In this document: positions 18,758 to 26,125 of the stretch, piece by piece | How the letters are laid out: the number at the start of each line of letters is the position of its first letter | How positions within the stretch are numbered: position 1 is the stretch's first letter | Assembly: GCA_025980325.1 (NCBI GenBank) | Contig: JAICXQ010000014.1 | Span: forward strand, 1 to 44,211 | Direction of reading: 5' to 3' | DNA from: Frankiales bacterium | Lineage (GTDB): Bacteria > Actinomycetota > Actinomycetes > JAFAQI01 | Length of the DNA stretch: 44,211 bases | The notes under the pieces: model-generated | The model's input: the letters and a program-made list of their open reading frames with translations, nothing else | Databases searched by the model: none | Told to the model about the DNA's origin: nothing | Made by a program: the position numbers and the translations under genes

Positions 18758-20455
18758 GTGCGCCGTCCCGTCGTCTTGCTCGCTGTCGCGGCGCTCGTGG
18801 CCGCCATCGTCCCGGTTGCGCTGGCCGACGGCCACGGCGACAACGAGGGGCATCACGCGATCTATCTCGTCGGCGGTGGCGTCGCGGACATCAATCCGAC
18901 GCCGGACATGCTGGCCAACCACGACTTCTACCTCGGCGGCTACGGCTTCTCCGACTTCAAGGTCGCCAACCAGGTGCAGATCCCGTCGACGTCGGGGCGG
19001 GCCGCCGACGGCATCCTCGGCGACGGCGCGCACAGCCGCGCGCTGGCGGTCAGCGACTTCAAGAACACGATCGTGCTGGCGCAGATCGAGACGCAGGGGT
19101 ACTTCGCCGCCTACAAGGTCGGCCCGTTCGGCATCACCGAGATCCGCAAGGACGCGTCCGCGGCCATCGCCGCGCTCGCGGCCGGCCGTCACTCCGGCAC
19201 ACCGGTCCCGACCGCGTCCGAGATCCTCGTCGATTCGGATCACTCGCACGGCGGCGCCGACGCCGTCGGCGTCTGGGGCGGCGTCCCGTCGTCGTACCTG
19301 AAGCTGGTGCACGACCGCACCGTGGCGGCCATCGTCGACGCGTGGAAGTCGGCGCGTCCCGCGACGTTGAAGTACGGCGCGGTGCACGGCGGCGTGGTCG
19401 GCGAGGCGGCGTACACGCCGGCCGACGGCGACTGGCTGATCCACAACCAGTTCAGCAACGACCCGAACAACCAGACGATGGACGACGAGGTGCGGGTGCT
19501 GCAGGCGCGCGACCCGCACACCGGCCAGATCCTCGACACCTACGTCAACTTCGGCGCGCACCCGGACGTGCTCGGGTCGAGCAACCTCAAGGTCACCGGC
19601 GACTACGTCGGCCGGCTCGACGACCAGCTCCAGTCGACGTTCGGCGGCTTCGGCATGGACCAGGTCGGCACCCTCGGCCGCACCCAGCCGGAGCGGGCGA
19701 GCTGCCCCGGCTTCAGCAACGGCGACGCGGACCCGGCCGAGGCGCTGTGCGCGCTCGACGCGTACGCCGCGCGCGTGGTCACGAAGGTCAAGGAAGCGCT
19801 CGCCGTCGCCACGCCGCTGTCCGGCAAGCCGGCGGTGGCGCTGAACAGCTACCTGCTCACCGACGTCGCGACCAATGCGGCGCTGCTCGGTTCGTCCTAC
19901 GCCGGCAAGGCGATCGGCGCGGAGGCCGGCCGGTCCGTGAACACGCCGTGGTTCACCGGCAACCTCATGGGCACCACGTACTTCAGCGGCCGGATCGGCG
20001 ACGTGCTGCTCTCCGGCGGCCCGGGCGAGATGTACCCGCAGATCGTGCAGAAGGTCCGCGACACGGTGACCGGGATGCGCGGCTACTTGAGCATCGGGAC
20101 GGCAGGTGACTTCCTCGGCTACATCATCGCGCCGCTGGAGGCCTATCCGTGCCCGGCCGAGGCGTCGGCGGTGTCGGGCACGTGCAACCTGTCGTCGGGA
20201 TCGGACCCGACGCAGATCAGCCCCGACCCGATCGGCAACGACAACTACTTCTTCAACGTCTCGCACACGTTCGGCGAGCGGTTGACGTGTGACCTGCTGC
20301 GCGGTGCGGGCGACATCGTCGCCGGCGACGCGCAGAAGTACTGGTCGCAGTACGACCGCTGCCCGGCGTTCGCGAACGACCTCGCGCTGCCCGAAGGCGC
20401 CGACCTGATCTGGCCGAGCCAGCCCGACCTGACGAGCGCTTTCCCGCACATGTAG
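18758..20455 (+). CDS. Secreted neutral ceramidase-superfamily protein (shorter paralogue)
   Basis: A 565-residue exported protein with a signal peptide (RRPVVLLAVAALVAAIVPVA, cleavage near ALA). Motifs recall the ceramidase superfamily: YLVGGGVADINPTPDM (GxGxxDIxP entry), ILVDSDHSHGGAD (compare ATHTHSG), DTYVNFGAHPDVLGSS (compare NFATHGT) and a late GDVLLSGGPGEMYPQ. Unlike the 976-residue neighbour it stops after the catalytic-type domain. The two are distant paralogues by motif order rather than close copies. The start is a GTG with a near-perfect GAAGGAG SD 6 bases upstream. It probably acts on a lipid or amide outside the cell, but the substrate is unknown. A long palindrome follows the stop. 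Confidence 0.75.
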   Translation: MRRPVVLLAVAALVAAIVPVALADGHGDNEGHHAIYLVGGGVADINPTPDMLANHDFYLGGYGFSDFKVANQVQIPSTSGRAADGILGDGAHSRALAVSDFKNTIVLAQIETQGYFAAYKVGPFGITEIRKDASAAIAALAAGRHSGTPVPTASEILVDSDHSHGGADAVGVWGGVPSSYLKLVHDRTVAAIVDAWKSARPATLKYGAVHGGVVGEAAYTPADGDWLIHNQFSNDPNNQTMDDEVRVLQARDPHTGQILDTYVNFGAHPDVLGSSNLKVTGDYVGRLDDQLQSTFGGFGMDQVGTLGRTQPERASCPGFSNGDADPAEALCALDAYAARVVTKVKEALAVATPLSGKPAVALNSYLLTDVATNAALLGSSYAGKAIGAEAGRSVNTPWFTGNLMGTTYFSGRIGDVLLSGGPGEMYPQIVQKVRDTVTGMRGYLSIGTAGDFLGYIIAPLEAYPCPAEASAVSGTCNLSSGSDPTQISPDPIGNDNYFFNVSHTFGERLTCDLLRGAGDIVAGDAQKYWSQYDRCPAFANDLALPEGADLIWPSQPDLTSAFPHM

Positions 20456-20469
20456 GTCGTCCGATCCTC

Positions 20470-20523
20470 GCGACTTGTCAGCACGTGGCGCCGCTATAGC
20501 GACCTGTGGTGCTGACAAGTCGC
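20470..20523. terminator. Long perfect inverted repeat between convergent genes (terminator or extragenic palindrome)
   Basis: The arms GCGACTTGTCAGCAC (20470-20484) and GTGCTGACAAGTCGC (20509-20523) are 15-bp perfect complements with a 24-base loop that itself contains CGCTATAGCG. The element sits exactly between two convergent genes. No T-run is present. It could be a bidirectional terminator, and its size and self-complementary loop also fit a repetitive extragenic palindrome. Confidence 0.6.
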
Positions 20524-20530
20524 TGGGTGC

Positions 20531-22162
20531 TCAGCCGACTTTCGGGGTGGCTCGCTCGACGATTGCTTGCGTGTCGGCCGACGCGGGCAACGTGCCGAAC
20601 GCCGCGCCCCAGTCGCCGCCGAGCCGGCTGGCGCAGAACGCATCGGCGACGGCCGGCGGGGCGAAGCGTACGAGCAAGGATCCCTGCAGTACCAACGCCA
20701 TCTGCTCGACCAGCCGGCGCGCGCGCACCTCGACGTCGGATCCGTCCGCGACCGGCGCATCGAGTGCGTCGCATGCGGCGTCGAGCCGGCGGTCGGCACC
20801 GCGAGCGGCCGCGACCTCGGTCCGGAACGCCTCCCACGCCGACGGCTCGCGGCCGAGCGCGCGCAGCACGTCGAGCGCGTTGACGTTGCCGGATCCTTCC
20901 CAGATGGAGTTCAGCGGCGCCTCGCGGTACAGCCGCGCCATCGGGAAGTCCTCGACGTACCCGTTGCCGCCCAGGCACTCCAGCGCCTCGGCCGCGACCG
21001 ACGGGCCGCGCTTGGAGATCCAGTACTTGCCCACCGCCAGCGCGATCCGCTTGAACGCCTGCTCGTTCGGATCGTCGATGCAGTCGACCGCGGCCGCCAG
21101 CCGCACCATCAGCGCGGTCGCGGCCTCGGACTCCAGCGCGAGGTCGGCGAGCACGTTGCGCATGAGCGGCTTGTCGACGAGGTAGCCGCCGAACGCCTGC
21201 CGATGCCGCGCATGGTGCGTCGCCTGCGACACGCACGCGCGCATCAACGACGTCGATCCGATGACGCAGTCGAGCCGCGTCATCATCACCATCTCGATGA
21301 TCGTACGCACGCCGCGGCCTTCGTCGCCGAGCCGCCACCCGACGGTGTCGACGAACTCCGGCTCGCTCGACGCGTTCGACCGGTTGCCGAGCTTGTCCTT
21401 CAACCGCTGGATCCGGAACGGGTTGCGGCTGCCGTCCGGCAACACCCGCGGTACGACGAAACAGGTCAGGCCCTCGGGTGCCTGCGCCAGCACCAGGAAC
21501 ATGTCGCACATCGGCGCGGACGTGAACCACTTGTGCCCGGTCAGCAGATAGGTGCCGTCCGAGGTTGGCCGGGCGACCGTCGTGTTGGTGCGGACGTCCG
21601 AACCGCCTTGCTTCTCGGTCATGCCCATGCCGGCGAGACAGCCGGCCTTCGACGCCGGCGGCCGCAACCCGAAGTCGTAGACGTACGACGTCAGCCGCGG
21701 CACCCACTCGTCGTAGAGCGCCTTGTCGGCCCGCAACGCCGGAACCGCGGCGTGCGTCATCGAGATCGGGCAGCCGTGCCCGCCCTCGACCTGCGACCAG
21801 ACCGAGAACCCGGCCGCGCGGGCGACGTGCGCGCCGGGTCGCGGGTCCACCCATGGCGACGCGTGCAGGCCGTTGCCGACCGCGACCTCCATGAGCCGGT
21901 GCCAGGACGGATGAAACTCGACCTCGTCGAGACGATTGCCGTAGCGGTCGAGCGTCCGCAGCTGGGGCGGGTACTCGTTGGCGAGCCGACCCCACTCCTG
22001 CGCCTCGCCGGTGCCGGCCCGCTCGCCGAGCGACGTGAGCGCCTCGACCGCCCAGCCGGCCTCGTGCCGCCGTACCCCTTCGACCAGGGCCAGGTCGCTG
22101 CCGAACACGTCGTACCCCGTCAACGGCGGCGGCTGGTTGGTGACGAGGTACGGGTCGCTCAT
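20531..22162 (-). CDS. aidB: AidB-type acyl-CoA dehydrogenase (adaptive-response / isovaleryl-CoA dehydrogenase-like)
   Basis: A 543-residue flavoprotein of the acyl-CoA dehydrogenase superfamily. Its length and motifs match the AidB branch rather than the 380-residue enzymes: EGGHGCPISMTHAAVPALR in the N-terminal domain, GMGMTEKQGGSDVRTNTT (FAD/substrate loop), TGHKWFTSAPMCDMFLVLAQ, LKDKLGNRSNASSEPEF, RGVRTIIEMVMMTRLDC and a final IWEGSGNVNALDVLRALGRE. AidB in E. coli is part of the alkylation (Ada) response and binds DNA through its C-terminal domain; that role is only inferred here, and no ada or alkB lies nearby. The ATG at 22162 is 50 bases from the divergent YihY-family start. Confidence 0.9.
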   Translation of the reverse strand: MSDPYLVTNQPPPLTGYDVFGSDLALVEGVRRHEAGWAVEALTSLGERAGTGEAQEWGRLANEYPPQLRTLDRYGNRLDEVEFHPSWHRLMEVAVGNGLHASPWVDPRPGAHVARAAGFSVWSQVEGGHGCPISMTHAAVPALRADKALYDEWVPRLTSYVYDFGLRPPASKAGCLAGMGMTEKQGGSDVRTNTTVARPTSDGTYLLTGHKWFTSAPMCDMFLVLAQAPEGLTCFVVPRVLPDGSRNPFRIQRLKDKLGNRSNASSEPEFVDTVGWRLGDEGRGVRTIIEMVMMTRLDCVIGSTSLMRACVSQATHHARHRQAFGGYLVDKPLMRNVLADLALESEAATALMVRLAAAVDCIDDPNEQAFKRIALAVGKYWISKRGPSVAAEALECLGGNGYVEDFPMARLYREAPLNSIWEGSGNVNALDVLRALGREPSAWEAFRTEVAAARGADRRLDAACDALDAPVADGSDVEVRARRLVEQMALVLQGSLLVRFAPPAVADAFCASRLGGDWGAAFGTLPASADTQAIVERATPKVG

Positions 22163-22200
22163 GTGTCGAAGTGTCGCAGAACGCGCCGGGAAAGACGCCG

Positions 22201-22206
22201 TACCGT
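22201..22206 (+). promoter_or_regulatory. -10 box of a leaderless transcript
   Basis: TACCGT followed by exactly 6 bases and then the ATG at 22213. The gene has no Shine-Dalgarno site, so transcription probably starts at the start codon. The same TANNNT-N6-start layout recurs at other genes in this window. Confidence 0.55.
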
Positions 22207-22212
22207 TGCTTC

Positions 22213-23157
22213 ATGGTCACCGTCGCGAGCGACGCCGACCGGGTGATCGACCGCCCGGACGGTGGCCGCGTGCGGGTGACGTTGAGCGTCGTCCGCAGCA
22301 CGCTGGCCCGCGCGTGGAACGATCGCGTGCTCGGCCTCGCGGCCGAGGCGGGCTTCTGGCAACTGCTGTCGCTGCCGTCGTTCCTGCTCGGTGTGCTCGG
22401 TGTCATCGGTTACTTCAGCAAGCATCTCGGGCCCGACGACATCCGCAGTCTCGAAGACGCTATCGTGCGCGGGCTCAAGCACGTGATCGTGCCGAGCTCG
22501 GTCGACTCGACGATCCGGCCGGCCCTCGACCGGATCCTGCATCACGGTCGCGCCGACGTCGTCTCGATCGGTTTCGTGCTGTCGCTGTGGACCGGATCGT
22601 CGGCGATGGCGACGTTCGTCAACACGATCACGATCGCGTACGGGCTGCGGCACATGCGCGGCGCGGTGTCGAGCCGGCTGCTCGCGCTGCGGCTCTACAT
22701 CGGTTTCGTGTTCGTCGGCATCGTGTTGTTGCCGTTGCTGGTTCTCGGGCCGACGCTCATCACGAAGCTCGCGCCGAAGAACTGGCGGCACGTCGTGCAC
22801 TGGGTCACGCTGATCGGCTACTGGCCCGTGGTCGTGCTGATCTCGTTGGCGTTGCTCGCGACGCTCTACCACCTCGCGGTGCCGGTGCGCACGCCGTGGC
22901 GGCGCGCGCTGCCGGGCGCGACCGCTGCCCTCGGGCTCTGGCTGGTCGGCTCGTCGCTGCTGCGGTTCTGGCTGGAGTGGGCGTTCCGCTCGACCGCGAC
23001 GTACGGACCGCTGTCGGCGCCGGTCGCGGTGCTGTTCTTCCTCTACCTGACCGCGCTCGCGATCCTGATCGGTGCCGAGCTCAACGCCGAGATCGACCGG
23101 CTGTGGCCGCTGGCCGTGACCGCGCGGGCACGGCAAGAGGACGAGCAGGCGGTCTGA
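22213..23157 (+). CDS. YihY/virulence factor BrkB family membrane protein
   Basis: A 314-residue integral membrane protein of the YihY/BrkB family (once mis-called ribonuclease BN). About six membrane segments are visible: LLSLPSFLLGVLGVIGY, VVSIGFVLSLWTGSSAMATF (the conserved family core with LWTGSSA), LYIGFVFVGIVLLPLLVLGP, VTLIGYWPVVVLISLALLAT, GATAALGLWLVGSSLLRFWL and VAVLFFLYLTALAILIGAEL, the last ending in the family's GAELNAE signature. Its role in the membrane is not known. The ATG at 22213 lacks an SD but has a -10 box 6 bases upstream, giving a leaderless start; an upstream GTG at 22171 would add residues without hydrophobic or family character. Confidence 0.9.
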   Translation: MVTVASDADRVIDRPDGGRVRVTLSVVRSTLARAWNDRVLGLAAEAGFWQLLSLPSFLLGVLGVIGYFSKHLGPDDIRSLEDAIVRGLKHVIVPSSVDSTIRPALDRILHHGRADVVSIGFVLSLWTGSSAMATFVNTITIAYGLRHMRGAVSSRLLALRLYIGFVFVGIVLLPLLVLGPTLITKLAPKNWRHVVHWVTLIGYWPVVVLISLALLATLYHLAVPVRTPWRRALPGATAALGLWLVGSSLLRFWLEWAFRSTATYGPLSAPVAVLFFLYLTALAILIGAELNAEIDRLWPLAVTARARQEDEQAV

Positions 23158-23170
23158 GAGGATGCCGGGC

Positions 23171-23422
23171 GTGAGTTCGAACTCGGGTGGTGGCGGCGGT
23201 CACGGCGCCTCGATGAAGTCGTGGTTCGCCGCGACCGTGATCGTGATCGGCTTCGTCGTCGGCGGCGTCGCGATCATCTACTGGAACTGGCCCGTCTTCT
23301 GGATCGGCGTCGGCATCGTCGTCGTCGGCTCGATCTTCGGCGCGGCCGTCGGCATCATGAACGAGGTCACCGAGTACGGCGGTTCCGGTGCCGGCGGCGC
23401 CGATCCCCAGTCGCCGTCCTGA
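23171..23422 (+). CDS. Small two-helix membrane protein, HGxxPAAW-like
   Basis: An 83-residue protein with a Gly-rich, His-containing N-terminus (GGGGGHGASMKSW), two hydrophobic helices (FAATVIVIGFVVGGVAIIYW and FWIGVGIVVVGSIFGAAVGI) and a polar tail. The HG-x2-x-x-W pattern just before the first helix resembles the small HGxxPAAW proteins of actinomycetes, which have no known function. The GTG at 23171 is chosen because GAGAGGA ends 9 bases upstream; an ATG at 23162 lies directly on that SD. It sits 13 bases after the YihY-family gene, so they are probably co-transcribed. Confidence 0.7.
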   Translation: MSSNSGGGGGHGASMKSWFAATVIVIGFVVGGVAIIYWNWPVFWIGVGIVVVGSIFGAAVGIMNEVTEYGGSGAGGADPQSPS

Positions 23423-23440
23423 CCGAGCCGGTCCGAAAAG

Positions 23441-23821
23441 TTACGACGTCACGTCGTTGAGGGTCGTGCCGAGCTCGTCCAGCAGCCCGGACAGATCGCC
23501 CCCTTTGAGCACCCACGCCGACGCGCCGGCTTCCAGCGCCCGCTCGCGCAGGATCGGGTTGTCGTGGCCGGTGAAGACGATGATGCGCGCGGCCGGGAGC
23601 ACCGCTCGCAGTGACGGCAGGATGCCCATGCCGTCGATGCCGTCGATGCCGAGGTCGAGGACGACCGCGTCGGGATGTTCGCGCGCCGCGAGATCGAGTG
23701 CCTGACCACCGCTGGTCGCGGTACCGATGGGGACGAACCGCCCGTCGAGCTCGAAGGTGATCTCGAGTAGCCGGGACAGCTCGGGCACGTCTTCGACGAC
23801 GAGCACCTTGGCGGTCTGCAT
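23441..23821 (-). CDS. Stand-alone response-regulator receiver
   Basis: A 126-residue single-domain CheY-like receiver. It has the acidic pair E10/D11 (VVEDV), the phosphate acceptor Asp56 (AVVLDLGIDG), Thr84 in IVFTGHD and Lys106 in WVLKGGD. No output domain follows, and no histidine kinase gene is adjacent, so it must act by protein contact or in a phosphorelay with a kinase elsewhere. The ATG at 23821 matches the normal receiver N-terminus; an upstream in-frame start would add an atypical basic segment. A GGGGAG SD lies about 11 bases before it. It is convergent with the small membrane protein gene, 18 bases apart. Confidence 0.88.
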   Translation of the reverse strand: MQTAKVLVVEDVPELSRLLEITFELDGRFVPIGTATSGGQALDLAAREHPDAVVLDLGIDGIDGMGILPSLRAVLPAARIIVFTGHDNPILRERALEAGASAWVLKGGDLSGLLDELGTTLNDVTS

Positions 23822-23970
23822 GCTCGCGGTTTCTCCCCGGCGGTGAGGGAACTTCTTCCGGCCCAAAGCGTCCCGCGCCGCCAGGCATTTGTCACGGTTA
23901 TCCGCGAGGTCCGCGCGCCGTCACCCGCTTGGCCGCGCGACATACCGGCGTAAAGTTCGCCAAAGCGCGG

Positions 23971-24378
23971 TCAGCCGGTGAGCCGCTCGGGGATCACCTC
24001 GGGCACCCGGGTACGGCGCGGGCGGATGGCCTTGTCGAGGAACGAGCTGAGGCCGGCGTCGGTGACGGAGCCTTGCAGCGCGTCGAGGGCGAGCAGGCGC
24101 GCCGCCTGCTCGTCGCGGCGGGTGTTGAGCTCGGCGACGAGCGCGTCGATCTGCTCGCTGAGTGCACTGACGGCGCGTACCTCGTGCTCGATCGCGCCGA
24201 GCAATGTGCGCATGCCACCGGCGAGATCGGCGACGCCCTTGCCGGTCGGTTGCGCGGTCGCGGTCGGTGCGGCCGCGGCGGCCTTGCGCGGCGTACGGGC
24301 TTGCCGAGTGGTCGTGCGGCGCGCGGCGGTCGCCTTCTTGCGCGGACGCGAGGTGGTCTTCTTGGCGGCACGAGCCAT
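23971..24378 (-). CDS. Hypothetical protein with histone-like basic tail and coiled coil
   Basis: A 135-residue protein in two parts. Residues 1-45 are low-complexity and very basic (MARAAKKTTSRPRKKATAAR and similar), like the Ala/Lys/Arg tails of actinobacterial histone-H1-like proteins. Residues 50-120 form a probable helical hairpin or coiled coil with heptad-like hydrophobics (LLGAIEHEVRAVSALSEQID, LVAELNTRRDEQAARLLALD). It ends in PRRTRVPEVIPERLTG. I do not recognise the family. DNA binding is a reasonable inference from the tail but unproven. The start has an AAGGGA-type SD. Confidence 0.68.
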   Translation of the reverse strand: MARAAKKTTSRPRKKATAARRTTTRQARTPRKAAAAAPTATAQPTGKGVADLAGGMRTLLGAIEHEVRAVSALSEQIDALVAELNTRRDEQAARLLALDALQGSVTDAGLSSFLDKAIRPRRTRVPEVIPERLTG

Positions 24379-24405
24379 GGCGGTCGAGTCCCTTCGTTGC
24401 CGATG

Positions 24406-24447
24406 TGTCCGAACCAGCGCAGGCTATGACCCCGCGTGGTTCGGACA
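24406..24447. terminator. Inverted repeat between genes (terminator or extragenic palindrome)
   Basis: The arms TGTCCGAACCA (24406-24416) and TGGTTCGGACA (24437-24447) are 11-bp perfect complements around a 20-base loop. It sits in the gap between two minus-strand genes. No T-run is present. Its architecture is like the palindromes at 20470 and 38257. Confidence 0.5.
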
Positions 24448-24449
24448 AG

Positions 24450-24875
24450 TCAGTGGTGCCGCGGTGGTAGGGCAATCGACTCCGGCCGGTCCGGCCCGCC
24501 CGTGGCGCGCGCGGTGGCAGGTAGGGCTGGCAGCTCGTCCTCGAGCTCGCCGCACCAGTGCACGCCGATCCGGTCCGGGCGAAGGTGGCCGGCGACGCTG
24601 CCCAGCGGCTCGCCGACGGCGAAATCCGCAACCTCCTGACCGAACGCTCTCGGATCCGCGAGGGCGTCGCCGTACACGTCTTCCTCGATGTCATCGGTGC
24701 AGCGAAATCCCAGGACGCCGTCGGAGTACGGGTACTGGTGGACGAAGCAGGGGCGGTCGGCGTCGTCGATCCACGCCGCGAACACCTCGACCGTCCCGCC
24801 CTCGGTGCAGCTGAGGGACAGACCGGTGACGGTGGCGTACAGCGCCGCGCGCAACCACTCCGACGAGCCGGGCAC
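24450..24875 (-). CDS. Hypothetical protein
   Basis: A 141-residue soluble acidic protein that I cannot assign. It contains VEVFAAWIDDADRPCFVHQY and a later RPDRIGVHWCGELEDELPAL. No signal peptide or membrane segment is visible. The GTG at 24875 is chosen because an upstream TTG (24908) would overlap the preceding YcxB-like gene by 23 bases, whereas the GTG leaves a 10-base gap and has a weak GATAGG SD. Its closeness to the YcxB-like gene suggests one transcript. The product might be an immunity- or SUKH-like adaptor by its size and acidity, but that is only a guess. Confidence 0.6.
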   Translation of the reverse strand: MPGSSEWLRAALYATVTGLSLSCTEGGTVEVFAAWIDDADRPCFVHQYPYSDGVLGFRCTDDIEEDVYGDALADPRAFGQEVADFAVGEPLGSVAGHLRPDRIGVHWCGELEDELPALPATARATGGPDRPESIALPPRHH

Positions 24876-24885
24876 TACGCGCCTA

Positions 24886-25437
24886 TCATTCGCCCAAGAC
24901 TCGCGCAACGGCCTCGGATTTACGTCGCCCGGGATCGTGCGGGTGCGGCCGGACGCGGCCCTCGACGCGGTCGAGCACGTCCGCCCAGGTCGCGTCGTCG
25001 GGCACAGCGCGCCGGTGCAGCAACAGGAATAATCCGTTTCCCTTGTCCGCCATCATCAGAATCACCGCGTCGCGCATGTGCAGGAGCGAGCTCCAGCGTT
25101 CCCATGGCACGTGCACCGTGGTGCCGGCCTGGGTTTCGACGATGCCGTCGTCGGTGAGAGTTATCCGCGCCTCGGTGTACAGCTGCGGGTTGAAGCGGTA
25201 GTGGACGGCCCACCGATAGCCGAAGCCCCACAGCCCGGTGGCGAGCAGTACGCAGAGAACGACCACGAACAGCGCGTACGGATCGGCGGTCGGCACGCCG
25301 GGAGCGACGAACACGATTGCGGCACCGCAGAACGCCCACTCGAGCCACGTCACGCGGGTGGCCCGGCGACGGGCGCGCTGCGCGGCCTCCACGGCAGCGA
25401 TGGTCGGCGTCCAGGCCAGCTCGATGTCTTCCGGCAC
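24886..25437 (-). CDS. YcxB-like membrane protein
   Basis: A 183-residue protein (from the GTG at 25437) with two membrane helices (WLEWAFCGAAIVFVAPGV and YALFVVVLCVLLATGLWGFG) and a cytoplasmic strand-rich C-terminal domain (ARITLTDDGIVETQAGTTVH, VPWERWSSLLHMRDAVILMM). That closing pattern, threshold-like W-x-x-W then aliphatic strand, is typical of the YcxB family of unknown function. Upstream in-frame starts at 25485 and beyond would add a low-complexity Gly/Ser segment. The start is therefore uncertain. Confidence 0.72.
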   Translation of the reverse strand: MPEDIELAWTPTIAAVEAAQRARRRATRVTWLEWAFCGAAIVFVAPGVPTADPYALFVVVLCVLLATGLWGFGYRWAVHYRFNPQLYTEARITLTDDGIVETQAGTTVHVPWERWSSLLHMRDAVILMMADKGNGLFLLLHRRAVPDDATWADVLDRVEGRVRPHPHDPGRRKSEAVARVLGE

Positions 25438-25597
25438 GCCCGAATTGTGCCCCCACCCCGTTGTCGAGCCGCCGGCACCGGACATCGCCTGGTTGGCTGC
25501 CGGGAAGAGTGCCGCGCTCCCCGGGACCCGTTGACCACGGGGCAGACTCGGGGCGGTCGGAATTGTGGCGCGAGCGTTAGCCCGAATGGCCCACGCA

Positions 25598-25627
25598 AAA
25601 CTCACAAATAGGGCATACCTTGAGTTT
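25598..25627. promoter_or_regulatory. Inverted repeat over a predicted -10 box
   Basis: AAACTCA (25598-25604) and TGAGTTT (25621-25627) are perfect 7-bp complements around 16 bases. The apparent -10 TACCTT (25616-25621) for the plus-strand gene at 25655 lies between and overlaps the right arm. The layout is that of an operator. Confidence 0.4.
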
Positions 25628-25654
25628 GAACAAACGTGCCAGTTGGAGCGTCAC

Positions 25655-25894
25655 ATGGATGCCGACCAAGCAGCGACGGTTTTCGTCGAGATCTGCACCC
25701 GACTCGATGAGCTGCTCGAGACCCAGCGCAAGACGAACGAGCTGCTCGAGGGGCTGGAGTCCGTCCTGCGGGACCACCTGGATGCGCCCACCGGCCTCGG
25801 CGGGAAGTTGTTCGCCGGCTCCCGCCAGCCGCGGGGGCTCGGACACCTCATCCCCTACGGCGACGACATAGTTCAGGACCAGCTGGTGACCTGA
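25655..25894 (+). CDS. Small hypothetical protein with N-terminal coiled coil
   Basis: A 79-residue protein of unknown function. Residues 5-45 form an amphipathic helix rich in Leu and Glu (EICTRLDELLETQRKTNELL, LESVLRDHL), suggesting a coiled-coil or dimerising segment. The C-terminal half is Gly/Pro-rich (TGLGGKLFAGSRQPRG). The ATG at 25655 is preceded by TTGGAG with a 6-base gap; an upstream in-frame ATG lacks such a site. A palindrome covers its probable promoter. Confidence 0.62.
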   Translation: MDADQAATVFVEICTRLDELLETQRKTNELLEGLESVLRDHLDAPTGLGGKLFAGSRQPRGLGHLIPYGDDIVQDQLVT

Positions 25895-25918
25895 GGCCGC
25901 TGACCTGGACTTTCGTGG

Positions 25919-25993
25919 TGGGCGATACAGGACTTGAACCTGTGACCTCTTCCGTGTCAAGGAAGCGCGCTAGCCAGACTGCGCCAATCGCCC
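25919..25993 (-). tRNA. tRNA-Val (anticodon GAC)
   Basis: A full cloverleaf reads on the minus strand: 7-bp acceptor GGGCGAT/ATCGCCC, anticodon stem CTTCC/GGAAG with loop TTGACAC, and a T-arm with GTTCAAGTC. Discriminator A is followed by encoded CCA. It is last in a Gly-Cys-Val cluster. Confidence 0.97.
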
Positions 25994-26019
25994 GTGCGGT
26001 GGAGACAAGTCTCCCTCCG

Positions 26020-26091
26020 AGGCGGGAGCGGGAATCGAACCCGCGTACAGGGCTTTGCAGGCCCTTGCCTAAACCACTCGGCCATCCCGCC
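26020..26091 (-). tRNA. tRNA-Cys (anticodon GCA)
   Basis: Minus-strand cloverleaf: acceptor GGCGGGA/TCCCGCC, anticodon stem GGGCC/AGCCC-type with loop CTGCAAA, T-loop GTTCGATTC. Discriminator U, as is usual for tRNA-Cys. CCA is not encoded. Confidence 0.97.
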
Positions 26092-26125
26092 GCGGGGCAA
26101 GCCCCATGGAGCCGCGGCTCCACCG

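Noticed and set aside
24450-24875. Assignment of the 141-residue unknown as an immunity protein
   Set aside because: No toxin gene is adjacent and no family motif was found; acidity and size alone are not enough.
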